A stretch of 64,000 bases of DNA. Origin: Carboxylicivirga sp. (GTDB lineage: Bacteria > Bacteroidota > Bacteroidia > Bacteroidales > Marinilabiliaceae). Location of the stretch: NCBI GenBank assembly GCA_025210475.1, contig JAOARW010000106.1, positions 49,935 to 113,934 of the forward strand, written 5' to 3'. A program made the translations under genes and the position numbers. The notes under the pieces were generated by a model that was not told where the DNA came from, searched no databases, and saw only the letters and a list, made by a program, of their open reading frames with translations. Positions 17,876-26,333 of the stretch are shown piece after piece (positions within the stretch are counted from its first letter, which is position 1; every line of letters starts with the position of its first letter).

Positions 17876-19202
17876 ACATTTTACAGTCAGTGCCATTGTG
17901 CAGAGCCTGCTTTTAGCAGCAACGCCTGTTTTGTTATTGCTCATATGGCCTTATCAACAGTTGGAGCTCATCCGTTATATTTTATTTATCGCCTATATCA
18001 TTCAGGTGTGGTACCTTATTTTAACGGTACGTAAAACCAACCGCGAGTTGTCCAAGTTTATCCAATCCTTTGGATTTGGCGATACCACCATTCATTTTCG
18101 CACACGCGATAAAGATGCTACCTTTCAGGATCTTTTCAAATCATTTAACCAGGTTGTTGAAGCTTTTCGCCAACTAAAAATGGAGAAGGAAAAAGAATAC
18201 CTGTTTTTCGAAACCGCATTGAAGAAGATTGGTGTGGCCATTATTGTGGTTAATGAACATGGTAATGTGATTATGACCAATGATGCCTTGCTACGATTGC
18301 TCAACATTAAATACCTGCATCGCATTGATAAATTAAACCAGTTTCAAAAAGGCTTGTCAGAAACATTGATGCGGCTTAAACCTAATCAGCAAAAATTGTT
18401 AGATATCACCGTCGACAAGCGCTTGTTGCAGGTAGCGCTCACCACCGTCATGATGAAACAGGAATCAAAAACCTTACGTTTGATTGCTTTTCAGGATATC
18501 CGCCGCGAGATTGAGCAGAAGGAACTGGAATCGTGGCAGAAACTGATTCGTGTATTAACCCATGAAGTGATCAATTCTCTAAGCCCGGTTAACCTGATTT
18601 CGGCTGGCTTAAAGAATCGTTTTGAAACAGCTGAACACCCATTAATAATAGATGCTGACGAACAGCAGGAATTAATTGATGCACTGGATGCTATGTACAA
18701 CCGCAGTAAAGGTTTAACGCAGTTTGTTGAAAGCTACCGCGGCATGGCCGGTCTGAAAAGTGCACAAACCAATGCTTGCAATATCCATCAATTATTGTCA
18801 AGAATACAAACTCTTTTTGCCAACTCCGATGGCAATCATTCTTACCAGATTCAATTAAATTGTCAGACAGAACTGCAATATGCAATCGATGAAAAACTGG
18901 TGGAACAGGTGCTAATCAACCTGGTAAAAAACAGCATTGAAGCATTGGATAAGGACAATGCCAAAATTGAAATCAAAGCCCAAATTGAAGCACATCAACT
19001 TAAAATAACAGTGACGGATAATGGAAAAGGTATTGCTTCGGATGAATTGGAAAAAGTCTGCATTCCTTTTTACACTACGCGACAAGGCGGCAATGGCATT
19101 GGCCTCGCCCTCTCAAAACAGGTGATGCGCCTGCATGGCGGTCAGCTAAAAGTAGAATCAAAAGAGAATAAAGGAACGGTGGTAAGTTTGTTGTTTGGGT
19201 GA
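17865..19202 (+). CDS. Sensor histidine kinase, partner of the NtrC-type regulator
   Basis: A 445-aa membrane kinase. Two closely spaced helices (about 8-28 and 35-55) leave almost no periplasmic loop, so the signal is probably sensed in the membrane or cytoplasm. A PAS-like region (about 110-215, AIIVVNEHGNVIMTNDALL) is followed by the dimerisation helix with His233 (VLTHEVINSLSP) and a HATPase domain: N box LVEQVLINLVKNSIEAL, G1 TDNGKGI, G2 GGNGIGLALSKQV. It is translationally coupled to the regulator gene (11-bp overlap). The family resembles NtrB/AtoS-type kinases; the stimulus is unknown but is likely envelope or substrate stress related to the efflux system. Confidence 0.94.
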   Translation: MSYKHFTVSAIVQSLLLAATPVLLLLIWPYQQLELIRYILFIAYIIQVWYLILTVRKTNRELSKFIQSFGFGDTTIHFRTRDKDATFQDLFKSFNQVVEAFRQLKMEKEKEYLFFETALKKIGVAIIVVNEHGNVIMTNDALLRLLNIKYLHRIDKLNQFQKGLSETLMRLKPNQQKLLDITVDKRLLQVALTTVMMKQESKTLRLIAFQDIRREIEQKELESWQKLIRVLTHEVINSLSPVNLISAGLKNRFETAEHPLIIDADEQQELIDALDAMYNRSKGLTQFVESYRGMAGLKSAQTNACNIHQLLSRIQTLFANSDGNHSYQIQLNCQTELQYAIDEKLVEQVLINLVKNSIEALDKDNAKIEIKAQIEAHQLKITVTDNGKGIASDELEKVCIPFYTTRQGGNGIGLALSKQVMRLHGGQLKVESKENKGTVVSLLFG

Positions 19203-19283
19203 AAAATCGGAAACAATCAAAAATTAAACCAACTCTGTGCCAGACACAACGGGCTTTTGCCAATTATTTTATTTAAAAAAGCG

Positions 19284-19313
19284 TTTGTTTTAATGATATT
19301 TCTTCTATTTTTG
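19284..19313 (+). promoter_or_regulatory. Bacteroidota-type promoter for tRNA-Trp
   Basis: TTTG at 19284-19287 and TATTTTTG (matches TAnnTTTG) at 19306-19313, with 18 bases between them, upstream of tRNA-Trp. This is the housekeeping sigma factor consensus of the phylum. Confidence 0.7.
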
Positions 19314-19347
19314 CATCCGCATTGACAAAGGCAATGTCGCACAATAC

Positions 19348-19420
19348 ACGGGTGTAGCTCAGTTGGTAGAGCACTGGTCTCCAAAACCAGGTGTCGGGAG
19401 TTCGAGCCTCTCCTCCCGTG
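19348..19420 (+). tRNA. tRNA-Trp (anticodon CCA)
   Basis: A 73-nt cloverleaf: D stem GCTC/GAGC, anticodon stem CTGGT/ACCAG with loop CTCCAAA (anticodon CCA, tryptophan), T stem GGGAG/CTCTC with loop TTCGAGC, acceptor ACGGGTG/CTCCCGT and discriminator G73. The acceptor has one U-U mismatch at pair 6-67. CCA is not encoded. It is followed by its own terminator. Confidence 0.95.
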
Positions 19421-19427
19421 CGTTTTA

Positions 19428-19453
19428 ATCCTGACTTCGGTCGGGATTTTTTG
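19428..19453 (+). terminator. Rho-independent terminator after tRNA-Trp
   Basis: Stem ATCCTGAC/GTCGGGAT (8 bp, one T-G pair) with a TTCG loop followed by a run of T. Confidence 0.85.
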
Positions 19454-19463
19454 TTTTATGAAC

Positions 19464-19493
19464 TTTGCCTTATAAAATAAGTTCATATATTTG
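19464..19493 (+). promoter_or_regulatory. Bacteroidota-type promoter for tRNA-Ser
   Basis: TTTG at 19464-19467 and TATATTTG at 19486-19493, again separated by 18 bases, placing the start a few bases before the tRNA at 19505. Confidence 0.7.
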
Positions 19494-19504
19494 ATGCGCA
19501 TTTT

Positions 19505-19594
<90 letters not shown>

Positions 19595-19596
19595 AT

Positions 19597-19632
19597 AGCC
19601 CGCAAACGTTTATTCGAAAGCGGGCTTTTTTT
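19597..19632 (+). terminator. Rho-independent terminator after tRNA-Ser
   Basis: Stem AGCCCGC/GCGGGCT around a 16-base loop, followed by seven T. The following 19633-19814 holds no feature I can support. Confidence 0.85.
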
Positions 19633-19814
19633 ATGCTATCTCCTCATTCAGTCATAAAAGAACTTCGGTAACACTCTTCCCCCTATTCAGTGCGTTTGCC
19701 AAGTACATCCATACGGTATTTTTCACATAACTTCCTACCTATCCGATAATTCTCACAAAAAATCTCCAATATCACATTACCATAATTTTTTAGCTGTTTT
19801 TAGAATTATATAAA

Positions 19815-19822
19815 TATATTTG
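19815..19822 (+). promoter_or_regulatory. -7 element of the IclR-gene promoter
   Basis: TATATTTG fits TAnnTTTG perfectly and lies 42 bp before the IclR-type gene. The -33 element is weak (no clean TTG at the expected distance), which fits a regulated promoter. Confidence 0.5.
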
Positions 19823-19838
19823 TCGGAGAATTCAATAA

Positions 19839-19853
19839 TGAATTATTAATTCA
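19839..19853. promoter_or_regulatory. Candidate IclR operator (palindrome)
   Basis: TGAATTATTAATTCA is a perfect palindrome of 7-bp arms around one base. It lies just downstream of the -7 element and 10 bp before the IclR start codon, where a bound repressor would block transcription. Further TGAATT/GAATT half-sites flank it. Autoregulation by the adjacent IclR protein is inferred from position. Confidence 0.5.
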
Positions 19854-19863
19854 CATATGAATT

Positions 19864-20649
19864 ATGGAAGAGAAATCGACAAATTATAAAGTCCCAAATC
19901 TGGAACGCGGACTTGAGATTATGGAGCTATTGGCCGAACATTCGCCAGGATTATCTATACAAGAAATCAAGAATAAACTTGGTTTATCACAAACCACGGT
20001 ATTCCGCATTACGCAATCCCTGTTACAATCAGGCTACCTGGGGCGTAATGAAGAATCCAAACAGTTCTATCTGACACGAAAAATGCTCACCGTAGGTTTT
20101 CGCTCCATCAATGAGCACGACCTTTTAGGCTTATCACTGCCACGTATGCGTGAACTACGAGATGAAGTGAAGGAAACCGTCTTCCTGGGTATTATGGGTG
20201 ATAAGGAGGGTATCTTTATTGAACAGGCTCTTGGTACGCACCCCTTTAAATTTATGCTGACACCCGGTAATCGATTCCCTTATTACTGTTCCGCACCGGG
20301 TAAGGCCATGCTGGCTTTCCTACCCGAAAAAGAATGCCTCGCCATCGTCGATAAAATTGACTTTCAGGCATTCAATAAGAATACAATAACCAGCAAGCAA
20401 CAGTTTATTAAAGAACTAAAAGATGTTCGAAAATGTGGCTATGCTTTAGACCGCGAGGAGCAACTACAGGGTGTTGTTTGTGTTGGTGCTCCTATTTTTA
20501 ATTATCAAGGTTTACCAATTGCATCCATATGGACGTCCGGACCTGTTGAACGATTAAACGCTGATAATTGGTCGGAACAAGGTAAGCTAATCATGGAATA
20601 TGCCGCTAAAATTTCTTCGGATATGGGGCATACCCAGAACCACCCCTAA
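19864..20649 (+). CDS. IclR-family transcriptional regulator
   Basis: A 261-aa regulator. An N-terminal winged helix-turn-helix (LEIMELLAEHSPGLSIQEI through TTVFRITQSLLQSGYL, about 15-60) is followed by the IclR effector-binding domain (about 80-255). The domain has the typical central GNRFPYYCSAPGKAMLAF and the C-terminal VGAPIFNYQGLPIASIW segment. IclR proteins bind small carboxylic acids or sugars and control adjacent catabolic operons. The next gene, an iron alcohol dehydrogenase, follows after 29 bp and is probably co-transcribed. A palindromic site overlaps its leader, so it probably controls itself and the operon. Confidence 0.93.
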   Translation: MEEKSTNYKVPNLERGLEIMELLAEHSPGLSIQEIKNKLGLSQTTVFRITQSLLQSGYLGRNEESKQFYLTRKMLTVGFRSINEHDLLGLSLPRMRELRDEVKETVFLGIMGDKEGIFIEQALGTHPFKFMLTPGNRFPYYCSAPGKAMLAFLPEKECLAIVDKIDFQAFNKNTITSKQQFIKELKDVRKCGYALDREEQLQGVVCVGAPIFNYQGLPIASIWTSGPVERLNADNWSEQGKLIMEYAAKISSDMGHTQNHP

Positions 20650-20678
20650 GAACTAATAGAGATAAACTAAATATTAAA

Positions 20679-21875
20679 ATGAGAAAATTTGAGTATCACA
20701 ATCCGGTTCGCATTATTTCAGGTGCTGGTGAGGTTGAACGTTTAGGAAAAGAAGTGGCTGCATTGGGTAGTTCGGCACTTGTTGTGTCGTATGAGTCGTA
20801 TGATTTTATGCAAGAGTTGCTCCACCAGGTGTGCAAAAGCCTATCTACAGCCGGTTTAAAAGTCGACACCTTATACAAGGTTGTTGCTAATCCATTAATC
20901 AGTACAGCCGAAGAAGCCATTGAGCTTTGCCGAAATAAAAAGATTGACGTGGTGATAGGTGTTGGTGGTGGCAGTGTTATGGACACGGCTAAAATTATTG
21001 CTGCAGGAGCTAAATATAAAGATGACTTATGGAACATGTTTTATAGCCGCCATGACAAGTTTGACAACATACCGCCAACTGAAGCTTTGCCAATTGTGAC
21101 AGTACCCACCTTACCTGCCACCTCAAGCGAGATGAACTGTGCAGCTGTGGCAACCCACGATACTTTAGCAGAAAAGGCTTATGTAGCAGCACCATGCTTG
21201 TACCCTGCTCTATCTATTCTCGATCCTAATTTACTAGTCACCTTACCTGCTTATCAAACAGCTTGTGCGTCGGCCGATGCTTTGTCGCACTGTTTAGAGG
21301 TGTATCTGAATAATACGGTTAACAATCCACTTCAGTACCGCCACATGGAAGCGATAATGCTTACCATCATTGAAAATTCTCAACAAGTACTAAAAGATCC
21401 CACAAATGTGGAGCTGCGGGGCATTCAGCAATGGACAGCTACTGTAGCATGGAACGGAATGACTGTACCGGGTACAGATGGTTTCTTTCCAATGCACACT
21501 CTGGGGCATAGTATATCAGCCCTGTTTAATATTGCCCATGGCCACACCCTGGCTCTTATGATGCCGGCTTACATGAGGTATAATTACCAACATAATACAG
21601 AGCGATACTTCGCATTTGCCAAAGACGTGATGGCTAATGATACCAATAGTGGTTCATTAGAAGAAATAATTCTAAAAGCCATTGATCAGTTTGAAACATA
21701 CCTGAATAACTTAGGTTTGGCCACTAAGCTTAGCCAGCTATCCATTCCAAAAGACCAACTGGAAAAAATCACTCAGGAATCCATTAAGGTATATGGTGAT
21801 GCCGATGAGCTGATTGGTAATGTGAAGCCTCTCAATAAAACTGACTTGCTTAGGATATTAGAGTTGGCTTATTAA
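20679..21875 (+). CDS. Iron-containing (group III) alcohol dehydrogenase
   Basis: A 398-aa cytoplasmic NAD(P)-dependent dehydrogenase. The N-terminal dinucleotide-binding half contains GVGGGSVMDTAKIIA (about 92-106). The C-terminal helical half has the metal ligands of the family: Asp and His in SADALSHCLEVY and two His in HTLGHSISALFNIAHGHTL. The family includes lactaldehyde reductase (FucO), 1,3-propanediol dehydrogenase and maleylacetate reductase; the exact substrate is not clear. It lies in an operon with IclR upstream and an exported haem/SUMF1 protein 30 bp downstream. The nearby GH29 fucosidase would make a FucO-like lactaldehyde step plausible, but fucose isomerase, kinase and aldolase genes are not visible in this window. 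Confidence 0.9.
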   Translation: MRKFEYHNPVRIISGAGEVERLGKEVAALGSSALVVSYESYDFMQELLHQVCKSLSTAGLKVDTLYKVVANPLISTAEEAIELCRNKKIDVVIGVGGGSVMDTAKIIAAGAKYKDDLWNMFYSRHDKFDNIPPTEALPIVTVPTLPATSSEMNCAAVATHDTLAEKAYVAAPCLYPALSILDPNLLVTLPAYQTACASADALSHCLEVYLNNTVNNPLQYRHMEAIMLTIIENSQQVLKDPTNVELRGIQQWTATVAWNGMTVPGTDGFFPMHTLGHSISALFNIAHGHTLALMMPAYMRYNYQHNTERYFAFAKDVMANDTNSGSLEEIILKAIDQFETYLNNLGLATKLSQLSIPKDQLEKITQESIKVYGDADELIGNVKPLNKTDLLRILELAY

Positions 21876-21905
21876 TAACACTTTGTGAACAAAACAATTG
21901 CTGAT

Positions 21906-24900
21906 ATGAATCCATTAATAAAAAGCTTACGATACATACTCACGGCCTCCTTAATCCTCCTGTTTGGTTTTAATGGGACTGCCAAAGATCATCGACAACT
22001 AAAAGATCGCATCATTTTGGTTGATGCCGAAGCCTATAAGCTTGCTATCGCCGATATTCAGGAAAACAGTAACAAACGTTTCAATAGTAAAAAATACCTG
22101 GATGCTCTGAAAAGATTCGAACAGAACAAAGCATCTTTTATTCAAGGTATAGAGGCTAATAATAAATCGGAAATTCATAAAGCCGAAGAGCTACTGGATC
22201 TGCTTGATGAAGGTTTATTGGCAAACCCGGTTCTCGATTTTGATAAAATCATACTATTACGACGCGAGATAGGCGATAAAGCCCGACAGTATGTTAGCAT
22301 GAAGCAAGCTCTTGGAATCGAAAGAAGTAATTTCACCAACATCGACAAAATCTCTCCATCGGGTAAATGGAAAAATGAGATCTCAATTCTATCTGATTTA
22401 CGGGGCGATCAAAAACTTAAAACGCTATACAGACCGGTGGCGGATAAGATCATCAATCACCTTAACCTCAACTACGATGGTAAAAACCTCATGTATGCTT
22501 CCATTGGCACACATAATCGCTGGCACCTTTTTAACTTGAATACTGAAACCGGGGTTAGCGAACAAATCACACCTGATAACATCACCGATTTCGATTGCTT
22601 TGATGGGTGTTATTTGCCCAACGGTGACATCATATTCTGTTCCACAGGTACCTTCTTAGGCTTACCTTGTACGCACGGTAGTGCGCGCATGGCAGCTCTT
22701 TACAGAATCAATCCCCAAACGAAAGAGATGCGACAGTTAACTTTCGATCAGGATAGCAACTGGGAACCAGTTGTGATGAATGATGGAAAGGTATTGTATC
22801 AGCGCTGGGAGTATGCCAACCTGCCCCACTCCAATTCACGTATTATCTTCACAATGAATCCTGATGGCACTTCGCAATTAGCACATTATGGATCGAATTC
22901 CTATTTCCCTACTTCATGCTGGGCCAATCGACCGATACCCGGTACTCCTTCATCGTTTATTGGTGTTGTTTCGGGCCATCACAGTGTTTCGCGAGCAGGT
23001 CGTTTAATGATTTTTAACCCTGAGCAAGGCCGACATGAAGCGGATGGAGTTGTCACAGAAATACCTCATCGCGGTAAAAAAGTAGAGCCCATTAATCGCG
23101 ATCGTTTACCCGATGGTAACTGGCCCCTGTTTATGAATCCGTATCCACTGAACGACAAATACTTTTTAGTGAGTGCCAAAATGAGTGAAGATGCTCTTTG
23201 GGGTTTATATTTGGTGGATGTTTATAACAACATGACATTGCTTTATGAAGCCGAAGGAGAAGCTGTAATAGAAGCTCACCCTTTTAAAGCATCGCCAAAG
23301 CCACCGGTTATTCCCGATCGTGTGAATCTTAACAGCAAAAAGGCAACGGTGTTTTTACAAGATATCTATCATGGTCCCGGATTAAAAGGCATCGAAAAAG
23401 GTGCGGTTAAAAACCTGCGCATTGGTTCGTATTTCTTTAGTCCTTTTAAGCATGGTGGATTATTAGGTACACTTGGCATGGATGGTCCCTGGGACATAAT
23501 GCGCATTCTCGGCACTGTGCCGGTGGAAGAAGATGGTTCGGCTATGTTTGAAATTCCTGCTAACACCCCCGTTTTTATACAGCCTCTGGATAAAGACGGG
23601 AAAGCACTTCAATTGATGCGAAGCTGGTTTACGGGTATGCCGGGAGAAACCGTATCATGCACGGGTTGTCATGAAAACCGCAACGAAGTAGCCTTACCCA
23701 AAATGAGCATTGCTTCGCGCAAAAAACCAAGTACCATTCAGCCCTGGTATGGCGAAGCCCGTAACTTTGGGTTTCCTCAGGAGGTGCAACCCATATTGGA
23801 TAAACATTGTGTTTCGTGCCACAACGAGCAAAGTCCGGGCATTCCTTATCTAAAAGGAGACAAACGCATTACAGATTGGTCCTCAAAAATTGGTGGCAAA
23901 GCCGGAAGTCACTACGGCGGTAAATTCAGTGAGTCGTATGCCAACCTGCATCGCTACGTTCGTCGTCCGGGTATCGAAAGCGATATGCACCTGTTAACAC
24001 CAATGGATTTTCATGCCGATCAAACAGAATTGATTCAATTGCTGAAAAAAGGCCACCATAATGTAAAACTGGATCAGGAATCGCTAGAAAAACTTTATTG
24101 CTGGATTGATTTAAATGCACCTTATCATGGTTACCGTCAGGCTATACCAGAATATGAACTGGCTGAGCAATACGTTCAACGCCTTAAGGAAACTCGCCTC
24201 AAGTATGCTAATACGGTCGTAGACTTTGATGCTGAAGCACCAAAAATTGAAACACCTGAACCGGTAATGCCTGCACCTTATGAGAAGTTACCGGCCGATG
24301 ATGTTAATCCGGAAGGATGGCCAATGAAACGTAAGGCTGCATTTGAAAAACAACTGGGTGTAGCCTGGCGCGATAATCGTTTATACAAAAAGACCATTAC
24401 GCTGGCTGAAGGCATCAACCTTGAATTGGTTAAAATTCCAAGTGGTGAATTCTTAATGGGAAGTAAAAACAACCGGGATGAACAACCAAGAACCGCCGTT
24501 TCAATTGATAAACCATATTGGATGGCGCGCTTTGAAGTAAGCAACGAAATGTATGCTTTGTATGATGCTGAACACAATAGCCGGGATGAGCATCGCCACG
24601 GTTATCAGTTTGGCATAGCTGGCTACACGATGAATAAGCCACTCCAGCCTGTGGTACGGGTATCGTGGCAAGAGGCAATGGATTTCTGCCGATGGCTGTC
24701 TGAGAAAACGGGTTATAAATTCACTTTGCCCACCGAAGCACAATGGGAATGGGCCTGTCGTGCCGGTTCGGATAAAGCCTATTCATTTGGCGATTTAGGA
24801 GCCGACTTTACCAACTATGCCAATATGGGTGATCAGAAACTGGCCGAGTTTGCTGCCTGCACATCCTATAAATATTACGAAGGGGCAGAAATAATTGATA

Positions 24901-25229
24901 ATCCAAACAGGTACGACGATTGGATTCCGCGCGACACAATTTACAACGATGGTGGATTTATTTCAGACGAGATTGGTCGTTATCGAGCCAATTATTGGGA
25001 TTTAAACGATATGCATGGGAATGTTTGGGAATGGACTCGTTCCGATTATAAACCTTATCCATACCAAGATGATGATGGTCGTAATGCACTCAACCCTAAA
25101 ACAGAAAAAGTTGTCAGAGGAGGCTCATGGTATGCCCGGCCTCACCGATGTACCAGTTCGTATCGCGTGTCATACATCCCCTACCAAAAAGTATTCGACG
25201 TTGGATTTAGAGTTGTAATGGAAGAATAA
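21906..25229 (+). CDS. Exported beta-propeller / HzsA-like / di-CxxCH / SUMF1 fusion protein
   Basis: A 1107-aa secreted protein from the ATG at 21906; an in-frame GTG at 21885 is possible but the ATG gives a cleaner signal peptide (residues about 1-27). Residues about 170-480 look like a PD40/WD40-type propeller (SIGTHNRWHLFNLNTET, ALYRINPQTKEMRQLTFDQD). About 480-700 resembles the middle part of hydrazine-synthase-alpha-like proteins, with two c-type haem motifs, CTGCH (585-589) and CVSCH (635-639). From about 838 to the end is a formylglycine-generating-enzyme-like domain (LVKIPSGEFLMGS, PTEAQWEWACRAGSD, MHGNVWEWTRSDYKP, VVRGGSWYARP). Only one of the two active-site cysteines of true FGE seems present. 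It may be a periplasmic or surface redox enzyme; reaction unknown. Family assignment is from recall of motifs. Confidence 0.85.
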   Translation: MNPLIKSLRYILTASLILLFGFNGTAKDHRQLKDRIILVDAEAYKLAIADIQENSNKRFNSKKYLDALKRFEQNKASFIQGIEANNKSEIHKAEELLDLLDEGLLANPVLDFDKIILLRREIGDKARQYVSMKQALGIERSNFTNIDKISPSGKWKNEISILSDLRGDQKLKTLYRPVADKIINHLNLNYDGKNLMYASIGTHNRWHLFNLNTETGVSEQITPDNITDFDCFDGCYLPNGDIIFCSTGTFLGLPCTHGSARMAALYRINPQTKEMRQLTFDQDSNWEPVVMNDGKVLYQRWEYANLPHSNSRIIFTMNPDGTSQLAHYGSNSYFPTSCWANRPIPGTPSSFIGVVSGHHSVSRAGRLMIFNPEQGRHEADGVVTEIPHRGKKVEPINRDRLPDGNWPLFMNPYPLNDKYFLVSAKMSEDALWGLYLVDVYNNMTLLYEAEGEAVIEAHPFKASPKPPVIPDRVNLNSKKATVFLQDIYHGPGLKGIEKGAVKNLRIGSYFFSPFKHGGLLGTLGMDGPWDIMRILGTVPVEEDGSAMFEIPANTPVFIQPLDKDGKALQLMRSWFTGMPGETVSCTGCHENRNEVALPKMSIASRKKPSTIQPWYGEARNFGFPQEVQPILDKHCVSCHNEQSPGIPYLKGDKRITDWSSKIGGKAGSHYGGKFSESYANLHRYVRRPGIESDMHLLTPMDFHADQTELIQLLKKGHHNVKLDQESLEKLYCWIDLNAPYHGYRQAIPEYELAEQYVQRLKETRLKYANTVVDFDAEAPKIETPEPVMPAPYEKLPADDVNPEGWPMKRKAAFEKQLGVAWRDNRLYKKTITLAEGINLELVKIPSGEFLMGSKNNRDEQPRTAVSIDKPYWMARFEVSNEMYALYDAEHNSRDEHRHGYQFGIAGYTMNKPLQPVVRVSWQEAMDFCRWLSEKTGYKFTLPTEAQWEWACRAGSDKAYSFGDLGADFTNYANMGDQKLAEFAACTSYKYYEGAEIIDNPNRYDDWIPRDTIYNDGGFISDEIGRYRANYWDLNDMHGNVWEWTRSDYKPYPYQDDDGRNALNPKTEKVVRGGSWYARPHRCTSSYRVSYIPYQKVFDVGFRVVMEE

Positions 25230-26132
25230 ATGAGAAATGTAATAATAATTTGTTTGATGCTCCAGGTAACCATAGCCTGGAGCCAAAACAAACACCGCTT
25301 AATTGCGTCAGGACACGGATTTAGAAAGATTGTTATTGTTGATGAGAACAAGAATATTGAATGGCAATACAATCTGAAAGAAGGTCAATGCAATGACTTG
25401 AGCATGCTTGCCGATAGCACTATTTTATTCAGTTATGTGTCGGGTGCCTGTCTAATTAATTTAGACAAAGAGTTACTATGGGACTTCAAAGGAGCACCCG
25501 ATACCGAGATTCAGTCCATCTCCCCGCTTAAAAATGGCGATTTCCTTATCATGCAAAATGGCACTCCTGCCAAATTGATGGAAGTAGATCGTGCTGGTAA
25601 AATCAAAAAACAATTGATCATCCCCACCAGGATGAAGCATCCGCATGCACAATTCAGGAACATACGAAAAACTAATAAAGGCACCTACCTGATTGGTTAT
25701 CATCGTGAGGATAAAGTGTGTGAGTTTAACCGAAAAGGTAAGCTCATTAAAACCTTTCGTTTACCAAAGGGCTCCAACGCCTACTCATCCGTTCGTCTAA
25801 GAAATGGCAATACGCTGGTGGCTTGCGGTGATGCTCACATGTTAATAGAGCTCAACAAAAAGGGCGAAATAGTTTGGTCGATTACCGAAAACGAACTGCC
25901 TGGTCATCCACTTCGCTTTGTGGCCGGTGTACAACGTTTAAAAAATGGCAACACGGTTATTTGTAATTGGGGTGGGCATGGACATAAGGAACAACAGGCA
26001 CAAATAATTGAAGTAACACCTGATAAGAAGGTCGTTTACGAGTTAAACGATTGGATAAATCTGGGAACACTTTGCACCGTTCAGGTATTAGATGAACCCG
26101 GCATCATGGAAAAAGGTGAGTTGTATCGTTAG
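25230..26132 (+). CDS. Secreted beta-propeller (PQQ-like repeat) protein
   Basis: A 300-aa exported protein whose start codon directly follows the stop of the previous gene, so the two are co-translated. A signal peptide (MRNVIIICLMLQVTIAWSQ) is followed by about six repeats of the form 'ng-n-tLia...-v-E-n-kGkivw' (KIVIVDENKNIEWQYNL, CLINLDKELLWDF, LMEVDRAGKIKKQ, VCEFNRKGKLIKTF, LIELNKKGEIVWSI, IIEVTPDKKVVYEL), the pattern of a propeller. No catalytic motif is visible. Such proteins bind carbohydrates or partner enzymes. Its tight coupling suggests it is a partner of the haem/SUMF1 protein. Confidence 0.8.
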   Translation: MRNVIIICLMLQVTIAWSQNKHRLIASGHGFRKIVIVDENKNIEWQYNLKEGQCNDLSMLADSTILFSYVSGACLINLDKELLWDFKGAPDTEIQSISPLKNGDFLIMQNGTPAKLMEVDRAGKIKKQLIIPTRMKHPHAQFRNIRKTNKGTYLIGYHREDKVCEFNRKGKLIKTFRLPKGSNAYSSVRLRNGNTLVACGDAHMLIELNKKGEIVWSITENELPGHPLRFVAGVQRLKNGNTVICNWGGHGHKEQQAQIIEVTPDKKVVYELNDWINLGTLCTVQVLDEPGIMEKGELYR

Positions 26133-26175
26133 AATCACCTCCGTAATTCTGAACGATATACTGCTTAATGATATT

Positions 26176-26225
26176 AAAGGAGTAACTTTCCAATAAATTA
26201 AAACAATGGAAATGCTACTCCTTTT
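26176..26225 (+). terminator. Terminator between convergent operons
   Basis: Outer stem AAAGGAGTA/TACTCCTTT, continued by CTTTCCA/TGGAAATG with small bulges, ending in TTTT. It lies 43 bp after the propeller gene. The A-run at its start may let it also stop minus-strand transcription. The rest of 26226-26333 is empty. Confidence 0.65.
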
Positions 26226-26333
26226 GCCTTTTATTAATTATCTGAATCGATATTAAATCTTAATCTCAGAACGCTAATAACCGCCATCAGCATTGACTAT
26301 CAGCTTTTTATATGATTACTAGTTAACAATAGT

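Noticed and set aside
20679..21875. Firm assignment of the iron dehydrogenase as lactaldehyde reductase FucO
   Set aside because: The family motifs are shared by many substrates and no fucose-pathway genes are in the window; kept as a possibility only.
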